From JARFVT01 sp036677425 (GTDB taxonomy: Bacteria; Pseudomonadota; Alphaproteobacteria; UBA8366; Aestuariispiraceae): DNA of 64,000 bases. The stretch lies in NCBI GenBank assembly GCA_036677425.1, contig JARFVT010000012.1, forward strand, positions 1 to 64,000, in the 5' to 3' direction. The notes beneath the pieces were generated by a model. The model was not told the DNA's origin and made no database searches. It saw only the letters and a program-made list of their open reading frames with translations. Made by a program: the position numbers and the translations under genes. The first letter of the stretch is position 1. Each line of letters begins with the position of its first letter. Shown piece after piece: positions 54,796 to 63,997 of the stretch.

Positions 54796-56337
54796 TTAAA
54801 CTAATGCACCAATACGCCACGGCACGAATTCCACACCGCCAAATCCTAGTGCCTCGCTTTTTGTTTTCTCGCCAGAAGCAATCTTTATGAAATAATCAAA
54901 TATTTCCTGACCTTTTTCTTCAAGACTAATGCCTTGAGAAATAATTCCACCACAATTTATATCCATATCTTCTAATAAACGATAAAACATGTCATCATTA
55001 GAAGAAATCTTGATACAAGGGGAAGGTTTATATCCTGAAACAGAGCCACGACCAGTGGTGAAGCAAATTAAATTTGCCCCCGAAGCAATTTGCCCAGTAA
55101 CAGAACAAGGGTCATATCCAGGGCTATCCATAAAAACAAAACCTTTATTTTCCAGCTTCTCGCCATATTTATATACACCAGACATAGGTGCCGATCCGCC
55201 TTTAGCAACAGCACCTAAAGATTTCTCTAAAATAGTAGTAAGGCCACCGCGTTTATTGCCAGGTGTAGGGTTATTATCCATTTTACTATCATTACGTTTT
55301 GTATAATCTTCCCACCAGCGAATTCTTTCAATTAATTTTTCCCCTATTTCTTTAGAGGCGGCCCGACGAGTTAAAAGATGTTCGGCACCATATATTTCAG
55401 ATGTTTCTGATAGAATAGTTGTACCGCCATGTCGAACCAGTAAATCAGACGCTATGCCAAGGGCTGGGTTAGCCGTTATGCCAGATAATCCGTCCGACCC
55501 GCCACATTGCATGCCAATAACTAATTCCGATAATGGGCAAGCTTGCCTAGTATATTCATTGGCCTCAAACGCAAGATTTTTAACGATCTCAATTCCTTGT
55601 TCAATGCTTTTTCTTGTGCCGCCTGCATCTTGGATAATTAAATGTTTGAGCAATTTATCATTACGCAGCTGCCCTTGCTCAATAAGGCTTGGCACTTGCA
55701 TAACTTCGCATCCTAAACCAAGCAATAAGATTGCTCCAAAATTGGGATGCTGAGTATAGCCCGTTAAAGTTCTAAATAATGTTCTATATCCTTCGTCATT
55801 AGAACCAATACCACAACCACCAGAATGAGTGATAGGGACAATACCATCAATATTATTCAATTTGGCGAACCAATCAGATTTCTCAACCTGTTCAGCAATC
55901 AAACGTGCAACTGTGCCAGAACAATTCACAGATGTAATTATACCTATATAGTTACGTGTTCCAACACGACCATCTTCACGTTTAAATCCTTGAAAGGTTT
56001 TTACTTCTTTAAATATGGCAAGCGGTGTATTTGCTGTGGCATGCGCGTAATCCTGTGCATGATCTCCCATAATGCAATTATGTGAATGGACATGCTCACC
56101 AAAGGATATATCTTTATTCGCAACACCAATAATTTGACCATAGCGAAATATATTTTCACCATTTTTAATATCGCATGAGGCTATCTTGTGGCCCCTAGTA
56201 ATTTTTATCTTTAATTCATAGTTATTTAGAATACCGACCCTGTCTCCTACTATAAAATCACAAAGCGCAACTACAATATTATCTGCTTTATTCAATCGTA
56301 TTGCCGTGGGGGCTGCGGTGTCATTGTTTATTTCCAT
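54796..56337 (-). CDS. UxaA-family altronate/galactarate-type dehydratase
   Basis: 513 residues: N-terminal SAF domain (about 20-95; ALCDFIVGDRV, HKIASCDI, HVHSHNC) and the C-terminal catalytic part (GYLR-type start FKREDGRVGTRNYIGI, THSGGCG, QCGGSDGLSGI, FTTGRGSVSGYKPSPCIK). Iron-dependent dehydratases of this family open the way from altronate, galactarate or related sugar acids to 2-keto-3-deoxy acids. Full length. Divergent from the GntR gene, with a palindromic operator in between. Confidence 0.92.
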   Translation of the reverse strand: MEINNDTAAPTAIRLNKADNIVVALCDFIVGDRVGILNNYELKIKITRGHKIASCDIKNGENIFRYGQIIGVANKDISFGEHVHSHNCIMGDHAQDYAHATANTPLAIFKEVKTFQGFKREDGRVGTRNYIGIITSVNCSGTVARLIAEQVEKSDWFAKLNNIDGIVPITHSGGCGIGSNDEGYRTLFRTLTGYTQHPNFGAILLLGLGCEVMQVPSLIEQGQLRNDKLLKHLIIQDAGGTRKSIEQGIEIVKNLAFEANEYTRQACPLSELVIGMQCGGSDGLSGITANPALGIASDLLVRHGGTTILSETSEIYGAEHLLTRRAASKEIGEKLIERIRWWEDYTKRNDSKMDNNPTPGNKRGGLTTILEKSLGAVAKGGSAPMSGVYKYGEKLENKGFVFMDSPGYDPCSVTGQIASGANLICFTTGRGSVSGYKPSPCIKISSNDDMFYRLLEDMDINCGGIISQGISLEEKGQEIFDYFIKIASGEKTKSEALGFGGVEFVPWRIGALV

Positions 56338-56411
56338 TAAAATTCGCTCCTAATTTTATTAGCATCTAATTTTTACAGCATGAGAATTAAGATCAAAGGT
56401 TGACATAACTT

Positions 56412-56444
56412 CTAGTCATGCTAACATGTTAGTATTACTAGTCA
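56412..56444. promoter_or_regulatory. palindromic operator between UxaA-type and GntR genes
   Basis: CTAACATGTTAG (56421-56432) is a perfect 12-base palindrome, flanked on both sides by CTAGTCA (56412-56418 and 56438-56444). It lies in the 157-base divergent gap and is a likely binding site of the adjacent FCD-type regulator. Confidence 0.65.
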
Positions 56445-56494
56445 ATGGATATATTTAAATCAAGGGTATATTTGATAAAAGCGAGAAATTTAAT

Positions 56495-57238
56495 ATGGCG
56501 TTAAAAATAAAATCAGTAGCTGAAGGTTATGGCTCTCTTTCTGAAAGAGTTTTTCAGTCCTTACGTCAGGCAATTTTATCTATGGAAATGGCACCTGGAG
56601 AACGAATTGATAAAAAGGCTTTAGCCAAGCAGTTAGGCGTATCTTTATTCCCAGTATCCGAAGCAATAACTCAATTATCATCCGAAGGAATTGTCGAGGT
56701 TTATCCTCAAGCTGGCACTTATGTGGCATCATTTTCCATGCGTGAAATTCAAGAAGGATGGTTTTTGCGCGTGGCATTGGAAACTGCGGCTATTGAGCGT
56801 GTTGCGGAAATAGCAACAGATGAACAGATAGTGGAATTAGAGCGTAATTTCCGTATTCAAGAAATGTTGGCAAATGATGGTGATGGTGATGGTTTCTTTG
56901 CCCTAGATGAAAAAATGCACGAGCTTATCTTAAGCGCAACAGGATATCCTAAACTGGTTAGCTTAACACAAACCGTATGGCTTCAAGCCGAAAGGGCGCG
57001 TCATCTTTTTGCAAAAAGCCATGGCAGTACATTGGCTGCATTGGAAGAACATAGGGTTCTTATTAGGGCTATAGCGGAACATAATCCAGAAAAAGCTAGG
57101 CAAGGCATGAAGATTCATCTTGAGCGAGTTGCGGGTGAATTGCGCCAGCTTGGGGATACACGCCCCGATTTATTTGATTTAAGAAAAGAAAAAACACCTT
57201 TAAGGCTAATTAAAAAACCTGTGGAATGTATATTATAA
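56495..57238 (+). CDS. GntR-family regulator, FCD subgroup
   Basis: 247 residues. Winged helix at about 12-80 (LRQAILSMEMAPGERIDKKAL-type: APGERIDKKALAKQLGVS), then an all-helical FCD ligand domain (about 90-220; DEKMHELILSATGYP, EEHRVLIRAIAEHNPEKA) with the His and Asp that hold a metal. FCD regulators sense organic or sugar acids. It leads the operon with the aldo-keto reductase and ABC genes and is divergent from the dehydratase. Confidence 0.92.
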   Translation: MALKIKSVAEGYGSLSERVFQSLRQAILSMEMAPGERIDKKALAKQLGVSLFPVSEAITQLSSEGIVEVYPQAGTYVASFSMREIQEGWFLRVALETAAIERVAEIATDEQIVELERNFRIQEMLANDGDGDGFFALDEKMHELILSATGYPKLVSLTQTVWLQAERARHLFAKSHGSTLAALEEHRVLIRAIAEHNPEKARQGMKIHLERVAGELRQLGDTRPDLFDLRKEKTPLRLIKKPVECIL

Positions 57239-57251
57239 GTTGGAGATTAAA

Positions 57252-58301
57252 TTGAAAATTAATATTATTAATAATAGAAGCCCTAAACCTCTAAAAGTAA
57301 CAGAAGTAGGGTTTGGCGGCGCAGGGCTTGGTAATCTTTTCCGTGAGGTTACGGAAGAAGATGCTCAATTAACACTGCAAGCAGCGTTTAATAATGGCGT
57401 TAGACATTTTGATACAGCGCCACAATATGGCCTTGGTATTTCTGAACGCAGAACAGGTGAGGCAATTGCCAAATTTGGTCGTGATAATGTAACCATCTCA
57501 ACCAAGGTTGGTCGTTTATTGGAAGATTGCAGCCCCGATGAAGTAACACCGGAAGCCTTTGTAAATGTGCCGCAAAAAAAGATTGTCTATGATTATTCTT
57601 ATGACGGCATAATGAAAAGCCATGAGGCAAGCCTTAAACGATTAGCTGTTGATTATGTTGATATAATTCTTGCTCATGATGTTGGAGATATGTTTTCTTT
57701 TGGCGATCGTGCGCGTGCAGATGCCACCATTCGGCAATTATTTGATGGTGGTGGTTTTCGTGCCATGCAAGAATTAAAGGATGCGGGGGCGGTTTCTGCC
57801 ATTGGTGCGGGTGTTAATGAATGGGAAGTTTGTGAAACGCTTTTGACTGAAGGTGATTTTGATTGTTTCCTACTTGCAGGTCGTTACACATTATTAGAAC
57901 AAGACCCGCTTAATAGCTTCTTCCCGTTATGTGAAAAGCGCGATGTAGGTATTATTTTGGGCGGTGCGTATAATTCAGGGATTTTGGCGACAGGACCAAT
58001 CGAAGGTGCCAAATATCAATATGCCCCTGCGTCTTATGAAATTTTAGAAAGAACGCGTAAAATTCAAGCTATATGCGAGTCACATAAAATACCGCTAGCC
58101 CAAGCAGCATTACAATTCACTCTTTTACATCCTGTGGTAAAAGTTCTTATTCCTGGCGCTATGGCACAGCAAGAAGTTGAAATGAATATGCGTTTATTCG
58201 ATACGAAAGTTCCCCATGCCTTATGGGATGATCTTAAATCCCAAGGTTTGTTACGTGAGGATGCGCCTACTGGCGATGCTTCAAATGAAGCAACAGACTA
58301 A
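57252..58301 (+). CDS. aldo-keto reductase (L-fucose/D-threo-aldose dehydrogenase-like)
   Basis: About 349 residues from TTG 57252, chosen because GGAG lies six bases upstream; TTG 57240 has no such site. Catalytic tetrad in place: Asp and Tyr in FDTAPQYGLGISERR, Lys in ISTKVG, His in ILAHDVGD. The group oxidises aldoses such as L-fucose or L-galactose to lactones. With a UxaA-type dehydratase and an SDR nearby, a sugar to keto-deoxy-acid route is likely. Ends at a hairpin before the binding-protein gene. Confidence 0.9.
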   Translation: MKINIINNRSPKPLKVTEVGFGGAGLGNLFREVTEEDAQLTLQAAFNNGVRHFDTAPQYGLGISERRTGEAIAKFGRDNVTISTKVGRLLEDCSPDEVTPEAFVNVPQKKIVYDYSYDGIMKSHEASLKRLAVDYVDIILAHDVGDMFSFGDRARADATIRQLFDGGGFRAMQELKDAGAVSAIGAGVNEWEVCETLLTEGDFDCFLLAGRYTLLEQDPLNSFFPLCEKRDVGIILGGAYNSGILATGPIEGAKYQYAPASYEILERTRKIQAICESHKIPLAQAALQFTLLHPVVKVLIPGAMAQQEVEMNMRLFDTKVPHALWDDLKSQGLLREDAPTGDASNEATD

Positions 58302-58321
58302 CTGGTCTATAACATAAGGAT

Positions 58322-58343
58322 ACATACCCTCACGGGGGTATGT
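58322..58343 (+). promoter_or_regulatory. intercistronic stem-loop
   Basis: ACATACCC pairs with GGGTATGT around a six-base loop between the aldo-keto reductase and binding-protein genes. Only a weak T-run follows. It may partly end transcription or protect the mRNA end. Confidence 0.55.
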
Positions 58344-58400
58344 TCTAATATATCGCTGCTGAAAATAAAAATAAATGCAGCAATTGGAAAGGAAGTTATA

Positions 58401-59423
58401 ATGAAAAAATTGTTAACGATGCTTGCTATGGCTGTGGTGCTTGTCGCATCCTCTGCTATGGCCGAAAAAAAATTGGTTTTAGGGAAAATACCCTATACGC
58501 TTGAACATTCTTATCATCAATCTGTTGTTAAAATATTCACTGAACATGCAAAAAAATATTATGATGCAAAAGTCATCATTGTCGATGGGCAGGCGAATTC
58601 TGATATGACATTAAGCGCGGTTGAAAATTTGATAGCTCAAGGTGTGGATGGCATTGCGCTGCATTCCCCTGATATTGGTATGACATCAGCGGCAGTCGCT
58701 GCGGCACATAAGGCAGGTATCCCAATTATAACCACATTAATTTACCCAGAAAGCAAAAATGCCCCGCATATTCAACCACAAGAAGCTTTATCCTCTCATC
58801 GTGAAGGTGTGGTTGCAGCTGAAAAATGGATTGAAGCCAATCCTAATAAACCAGTTAAAATAGCTATCCTAGATTTTGGTGGCTTTGAACAAGTGGTCGT
58901 ATTAAGGACCGCACCTTTCATTGCTGGTGTTAAATCTGTTGCTCCCGATGCAAAAGTTGTAGCACAACAAAATGGCTTTGGCAGCACGGTAAAATCAATG
59001 GAAATTATGCTTGATATTCTACAGGCCAATCCAGATATTAATATTATTTTTGGCGCAAATGATGATATGGCGCTTGGCGCACTTGCTGCGGCAGAACAGC
59101 TTGGCCGTGGTAAAATGGACAATGGCGTGCCGTTGACTGAAATTATTGCAGGGGTTGACGCGGGAGAAAATGCCATGATCAAGATTTTTGATCCGAATAG
59201 CTCATTTAAATTAACCCAAGGTCAAGTACGTGAAAATGCCCGCGCTGAAGTAGATACACTTGTTGCTATGGCGCGTGGCGAATTGGCTAAAGATGTTTGG
59301 ATGGAAATCCCAACATTAAGTCAAGAAATTGATTATTGGAATACAACATTAGCTGGCGCACAACGTTTTTTACAGATTAATTTTGATTTCAAAGGTGATC
59401 TGAATGAAATGCTGCTAAATTAA
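58401..59423 (+). CDS. sugar ABC substrate-binding protein (RbsB-type)
   Basis: 340 residues. Signal peptide MKKLLTMLAMAVVLVASS with cut after AMA; the mature part is the type-I fold for sugars (KLVLGKIPYTLEHSYHQSV, GVDGIALHSPDIG, NIIFGANDDMALGALAA). It feeds the two permeases downstream. Sugar identity is open; the dehydrogenase context suggests an aldose such as L-fucose or L-galactose. Confidence 0.93.
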   Translation: MKKLLTMLAMAVVLVASSAMAEKKLVLGKIPYTLEHSYHQSVVKIFTEHAKKYYDAKVIIVDGQANSDMTLSAVENLIAQGVDGIALHSPDIGMTSAAVAAAHKAGIPIITTLIYPESKNAPHIQPQEALSSHREGVVAAEKWIEANPNKPVKIAILDFGGFEQVVVLRTAPFIAGVKSVAPDAKVVAQQNGFGSTVKSMEIMLDILQANPDINIIFGANDDMALGALAAAEQLGRGKMDNGVPLTEIIAGVDAGENAMIKIFDPNSSFKLTQGQVRENARAEVDTLVAMARGELAKDVWMEIPTLSQEIDYWNTTLAGAQRFLQINFDFKGDLNEMLLN

Positions 59424-59445
59424 TCTATTGCTTTTATTTCAAGAC

Positions 59446-59479
59446 ATATTCTCGGGGTGAATAATCACCCTGAGAATAT
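59446..59479 (+). promoter_or_regulatory. 15-pair stem-loop after the binding-protein gene
   Basis: ATATTCTCGGGGTGA and TCACCCTGAGAATAT form a nearly perfect stem (one G-T) with an ATAA loop, between the binding protein and first permease. No T-run follows. It probably stabilises the upstream mRNA so that the binding protein is in excess. Confidence 0.7.
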
Positions 59480-59532
59480 ATTCATATTATAATTTTATCG
59501 CATTCAAAAGATTACAAATTAAAAGGTGCTAT

Positions 59533-60498
59533 GTGAAAAAAATTGTTAATCTCTTCTATTCAGATCCGCAAAAAATGGTTCTGGCTGGGATATTGCTAGC
59601 CTTAATTATTGGATTGACATTCGCTTCGCCAAATTTTTTATCAGTTACAAATTTTACCAATGTCCTGCTAAAGGTCGCGGTGATTGTGATTATAGCATCC
59701 GCCGCCAATATGCTAATGGTTGCGGGGAAATTCGACCTTTCTGTTGGTGCTATATTGGCATTTTCAGGAATATTGCATGCTTATATGAGCAAACATGGCA
59801 TTCCAATTGGATTTTCAATTTTAATCACTCTTTTAGTTGCTATATGTTGGGGCGGTCTAAATGCCCTAACTGTATGTGTTTTGGGTATTAATCCAGTTAT
59901 TGCAACAGTTGGATCGTTATTCATTGCACGTGGATTGGCCTCGTTAATTGCACGCTGGGATGGTGGGGCTAATATTATGCTTGGACTGCCACGAAATTTT
60001 GTCGATTTTGGTCGCGAACCCGTTTTTGGAATTTTCCCGCTGGCTATCGTTGTGATGGTTTTTGCCGTAGGAGTTTTTATTTTTATCGAAAAATACACTA
60101 AACTTGGCCGATATGCCTATAGCATTGGAACTAATATTAAAGCTGCAAGAATGTCGGGCATCAATACTGTTGGAATTACTTCTCTTCTTTATATATTAGT
60201 CGGATTATTTGCAGGGCTTAGCGGTATATTGCAAACATCACGCGTGGGACTTGCTGCGCCTACTGTTGGCAAAGGTTTAGAATTTGACGTTATCGTCGCA
60301 ATTATTCTTGGCGGGACCAGCATGATGGGTGGTGTTGGCTCTACATTTGGCATGGTCTTAGGTGCATTGGTCGTAGGGTTCACTGGTAATGGATTAATTC
60401 TTTTGGGAATAGATTTTTATTATCAAACAATTGCCTATGGATTGATTTTAATCATTACGCTTTTATTAAGTCAAAAATTTGATGTAAGGAAAAGTTGA
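59533..60498 (+). CDS. sugar ABC permease 1 (RbsC-type)
   Basis: 321 residues from GTG 59533 (AAAAGG six bases upstream). About nine membrane helices with the RbsC pattern: ANMLMVAGKFDLSVGAILA near the start and IILGGTSMMGGVGSTFGMVLG (the GGTSMMGG core) near the end. The signature KFDLSVGA is the usual sugar-permease NIDLSVG-type motif. Overlaps the ATPase gene region by three bases at most. It likely pairs with permease 2. Confidence 0.92.
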   Translation: MKKIVNLFYSDPQKMVLAGILLALIIGLTFASPNFLSVTNFTNVLLKVAVIVIIASAANMLMVAGKFDLSVGAILAFSGILHAYMSKHGIPIGFSILITLLVAICWGGLNALTVCVLGINPVIATVGSLFIARGLASLIARWDGGANIMLGLPRNFVDFGREPVFGIFPLAIVVMVFAVGVFIFIEKYTKLGRYAYSIGTNIKAARMSGINTVGITSLLYILVGLFAGLSGILQTSRVGLAAPTVGKGLEFDVIVAIILGGTSMMGGVGSTFGMVLGALVVGFTGNGLILLGIDFYYQTIAYGLILIITLLLSQKFDVRKS

Positions 60499-60500
60499 TT

Positions 60501-61991
60501 ATGCAGCGATCCGATAATGTTATCGAAATAGAAAATATCGGTAAAAATTTCCCGGGAGTTCAGGCGTTAAAAGGCGTAAGTTTCAATGTTAAACGAGGAA
60601 CAGTACATTGTATTGTTGGTGAGAATGGTGCGGGTAAATCAACTTTCATAAAGATTCTGACTGGTGCGCAACCAGCATCAATTGGGAAAATAAAATTAAA
60701 TGGAAAATTTTTTGCACCGCATCATGTAAGCGATGCGATTAATCAGGGTATTAGTTGTCTTTATCAAGAACTTAATATTGTTGATGAGCTAACTATTGAG
60801 GAGAATATATCGCTAGGTCAAGAGAAGCATCGATTTTTATTCCCTTTAAAATCTAAAAATCTATCTAAAGCAAAAGATATTATTGCTGATTTTGACGATA
60901 CAATTTCTCTTTCTGATCAAGTTAAAAGCCTTAGTGTTGCACAAAAACAAATTGTTGAAATCACACGTGCTTTAGTTGCTGATTGTTCTGTTCTTGTTAT
61001 GGATGAGCCAACAGCAGCATTAAGCATTGGTGAAACTACCAAGATTATGCGAGTAATAAAGCGGCTTCGTGAAACAGGAATGACGATCATTTATATTTCC
61101 CATAAATTAAGTGAAATTTTTGAAATTGGGGATTATGTTACAATCTTACGTGATGGTGAAATGGTTGAAACCAAAGAACTGAAAACTATGCAGCAATCAG
61201 ATCTTGTCCGGTTGATGCTTGGCAAAATTGTGGCTGAAAATTATATCCCCAGTAAGGGGGATCACAATAAAACAGTTTTGGAAGTAAAAAACATTTCCAC
61301 GCGCAAGCTTAAAAATATCAATTTTAATTTAAAAAATGGTGAAATACTTGGCTTTTATGGGTTGCTTGGTGCTGGTAAAACCGAAGTTGCAGAAATTTTA
61401 TACGGTCATAAATATACTGGTCAAATATATAAAAATGGAAAATTAATTTCATTCAATACGGCACGCGGCGCGCTTCAGCATGGCTTTGTACTTGTTCCTG
61501 AAGAGCGTCGTGAAGAAGGAATATTTGGCCTTTTAAGCATTCAACGCAATATTCCGATGATGAATATGGATTCTGTCACTCGTCATGGGCTTGTATCTAA
61601 TAAGGCCGAAGGTGAGCTTGCAGATAAATATATAAAAATGTTTCAGATTGCTGCTTCTAGTCGAAAGCATAAAGTTGCATTATTAAGCGGTGGCAATCAA
61701 CAAAAAGTGGTTATTGCCAAATGCCTAAATCGTGATGCTGATGTGTTTTTAATGGATGAGCCAACACGCGGCGTAGATATTGGTGCAAAACAAGAAATTC
61801 ATAATATTATTCGCGATCTTGCTAATAACGGAAAAAGTATCATCGTCTTTTCTTCTGAACTCCAAGAAATCATCGGGCTTTGTGACCGCATTATATTAAT
61901 GTATGACGGCATGGTTCGGGAAATATTAGAAAATAGCAATAATATTGATACTGATCATATTATGGATATTGTCGCTGGAAAGGAAAAATAA
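60501..61991 (+). CDS. sugar ABC ATPase with two ABC domains (RbsA-type)
   Basis: 496 residues from ATG 60501 (AAGGA ten bases upstream). Domain 1: Walker A GENGAGKST, signature LSVAQKQIVEI, Walker B LVMDEPTAALS. Domain 2 has the degenerate Walker A GLLGAGKTE typical of RbsA/XylG/MglA, then LLSGGNQQKVVIAK and VFLMDEPTRGVDIG. Drives sugar import through the two permeases. Confidence 0.94.
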   Translation: MQRSDNVIEIENIGKNFPGVQALKGVSFNVKRGTVHCIVGENGAGKSTFIKILTGAQPASIGKIKLNGKFFAPHHVSDAINQGISCLYQELNIVDELTIEENISLGQEKHRFLFPLKSKNLSKAKDIIADFDDTISLSDQVKSLSVAQKQIVEITRALVADCSVLVMDEPTAALSIGETTKIMRVIKRLRETGMTIIYISHKLSEIFEIGDYVTILRDGEMVETKELKTMQQSDLVRLMLGKIVAENYIPSKGDHNKTVLEVKNISTRKLKNINFNLKNGEILGFYGLLGAGKTEVAEILYGHKYTGQIYKNGKLISFNTARGALQHGFVLVPEERREEGIFGLLSIQRNIPMMNMDSVTRHGLVSNKAEGELADKYIKMFQIAASSRKHKVALLSGGNQQKVVIAKCLNRDADVFLMDEPTRGVDIGAKQEIHNIIRDLANNGKSIIVFSSELQEIIGLCDRIILMYDGMVREILENSNNIDTDHIMDIVAGKEK

Positions 61992-61993
61992 TT

Positions 61994-63004
61994 GTGATAA
62001 TTCAATTAAAACTCATGGCCTTTATGAAGAACCAAAATTTCGTTCTACTGCTTATTCTTATTGCACTTAACATATTTTTTTCAATAATGTCCAATAGCTT
62101 TTTTCAACTTAATAACTATTTCAATATGTTGACACAATCATCTGCGCTATTATTAACTGCGGCAGCGGCAACCTTGTTAATGAAAACTGGAAATTTTGAT
62201 CTTTCCACTACAGCTAATCTAGCATTTAGTGGGGTTCTTTATGCTATTCTTGCAACATGGGGGATCCCATTGATATTTGCGGCGGTTATTACACTTGCAG
62301 CAGGTATGTGTTTTGGCCTTATAAATGGTTTATTGGTTACCCGTTATAATATATCCCCTTTCATTGCCACGCTTGGAATGATGTTTATTGGCGGCGGGGT
62401 TGCCTTATTAATTTGCGGCGGACAATCCATACGGACAGGTCTTCCCGCTAATTTTACAGTTTTAATGCGGGCTGATATATTAGGATTTCCTGTCCCAATT
62501 ATGATAGCTATTATTGCAATATTTATATTATGGGTGGCGGCAAATTTCACACTTATCGGTAAATATGCTATGGCTATTGGATCAAATAAAAATGCTGCCG
62601 CGCTTGCAGGAATTAATGTAGATCGTGTTATTTTGGGCTTATTTATTTTGGTTGCGGCAACGGCCTCGCTTGCGGGCATCATGACAGCCTCGCGTATTGG
62701 TACTGGTGATCCGCGTGTAGCAGAGTTTTTTTTTATGGATGTGATCGTTGCAATTATGTTGGGCGGCACATCGTTGACTGGTGGACGGGGTACAGTCATT
62801 GGCACTATAATTGCTGCTCTAATCATAATTATAATAGGCAATGGCTTGAATATGCTTAATATATTAGTCTTTTGGCAAACTGTTATTAAGGGTCTAATCT
62901 TGATATTTGCGGTTACTGCAAATGAAAAAATTTCATTTACACAGGTTATATTATGGCTGCGTTTGTTACGAAATCCCCCTAAAAATAGTTGCCCTCATAA
63001 ATAA
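61994..63004 (+). CDS. sugar ABC permease 2 (RbsC-type)
   Basis: 336 residues from GTG 61994, two bases after the ATPase stop (AGGA upstream). About nine membrane helices; LLMKTGNFDLSTTANLAFSG replaces the usual DLSVG motif, and MLGGTSLTGGRGTVIGT is the conserved end loop. It differs clearly from permease 1, so the importer probably uses a permease heterodimer. The end of the operon has no strong terminator; recX converges. Confidence 0.92.
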   Translation: MIIQLKLMAFMKNQNFVLLLILIALNIFFSIMSNSFFQLNNYFNMLTQSSALLLTAAAATLLMKTGNFDLSTTANLAFSGVLYAILATWGIPLIFAAVITLAAGMCFGLINGLLVTRYNISPFIATLGMMFIGGGVALLICGGQSIRTGLPANFTVLMRADILGFPVPIMIAIIAIFILWVAANFTLIGKYAMAIGSNKNAAALAGINVDRVILGLFILVAATASLAGIMTASRIGTGDPRVAEFFFMDVIVAIMLGGTSLTGGRGTVIGTIIAALIIIIIGNGLNMLNILVFWQTVIKGLILIFAVTANEKISFTQVILWLRLLRNPPKNSCPHK

Positions 63005-63185
63005 TCTATTATTTTAGAGTCTATAATGATAATTTTATAAATAAAATATGTTATCTCTAATAATAAAACTATCATAAGATATTATTAAAATATCCCAAAT
63101 ATGAAATTTCCTACTCGTCTTATGAAGGTGATGCGGAAAGCATTTTGCATCAATTTTATTGCAATATTATTTTATAATTTATTTT

Positions 63186-63770
63186 TCAAAATATATCATC
63201 GATCTGATCAAAATCATATTCATCATCAATATTTATCATTTTTTTTGCAATATCATAGGAAAAACCCTGTCTGCTTAATGCAGCCATATCTTTTTCCTTA
63301 AATTTATCGCGATCTTTAAGACGATAAACACCAAGTTTGCGGCGTTTGATATAGGCAATGGCGGCATCTATTTCACGCTTGCCAGTATCATCAATAAATT
63401 GATCCAATATTTTATTTATAATATCAAGATCAACGCCCTTGGTCATTAATTTTTGTTTTATCATTTTATGTGATGCGCCGCGCCTGCTTAGGCTTTCAAT
63501 TTTCATACGGGCATATTCTGCATCATCTAAAATACCAGATTTCATAAATTTTGCAATAATATTATCAACAAACTCTGCGCCTTCAACTGGATCAGTTTCA
63601 TGTAATATGGCTGATTTATAAACACGTCGCATTAATAATCTGCGTAGATTATCGCTACTACTAGAATATTTATCCAGATAAAAAAGCCCGCCAGCGCGCA
63701 GCCTTTCAAAAGTTGCAGGTTTGGATATTTTATGGTCTGATGCTATCTTTTTAAGCCTTCCATATTTCAT
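63186..63770 (-). CDS. recX: RecX family regulatory protein
   Basis: 194 residues, all helical, built from three-helix RecX repeats: RLRAGGLFYLDKYSSSSDNL and RRVYKSA near the front, YARMKIESLSRRGASHKMIK (shortened motif SLSRRGAS) in the middle, and LSRQGFSYDIAKKMI at the end. RecX binds RecA and limits its filament. recA is not adjacent here. Complete. Confidence 0.88.
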   Translation of the reverse strand: MKYGRLKKIASDHKISKPATFERLRAGGLFYLDKYSSSSDNLRRLLMRRVYKSAILHETDPVEGAEFVDNIIAKFMKSGILDDAEYARMKIESLSRRGASHKMIKQKLMTKGVDLDIINKILDQFIDDTGKREIDAAIAYIKRRKLGVYRLKDRDKFKEKDMAALSRQGFSYDIAKKMINIDDEYDFDQIDDIF

Positions 63771-63969
63771 ATTTAAATGAATTATTTATTACATTAATAA
63801 ATAATTTCCTATATTGTGATAACTATCACAGCAATGTTTAAATATATAGCTTAAATATATATTATAGAATGATGAGCCTTTTAGAAATTATTATTCTCAA
63901 TAAAGCTAACTTGACGGTTGATGGCATATAATATGCCTCTCCCATCCAGTATCAACCAGATAGTTAAAT

Positions 63970-63997
63970 ACGGCGGCATGTTTATATATGTCGCCGT
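63970..63997. terminator. terminator-like hairpin at the right edge
   Basis: ACGGCGGCAT pairs with ATGTCGCCGT (one G-T) around an eight-base loop; TTTG follows and the window ends, so the T-run cannot be judged. Confidence 0.5.
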
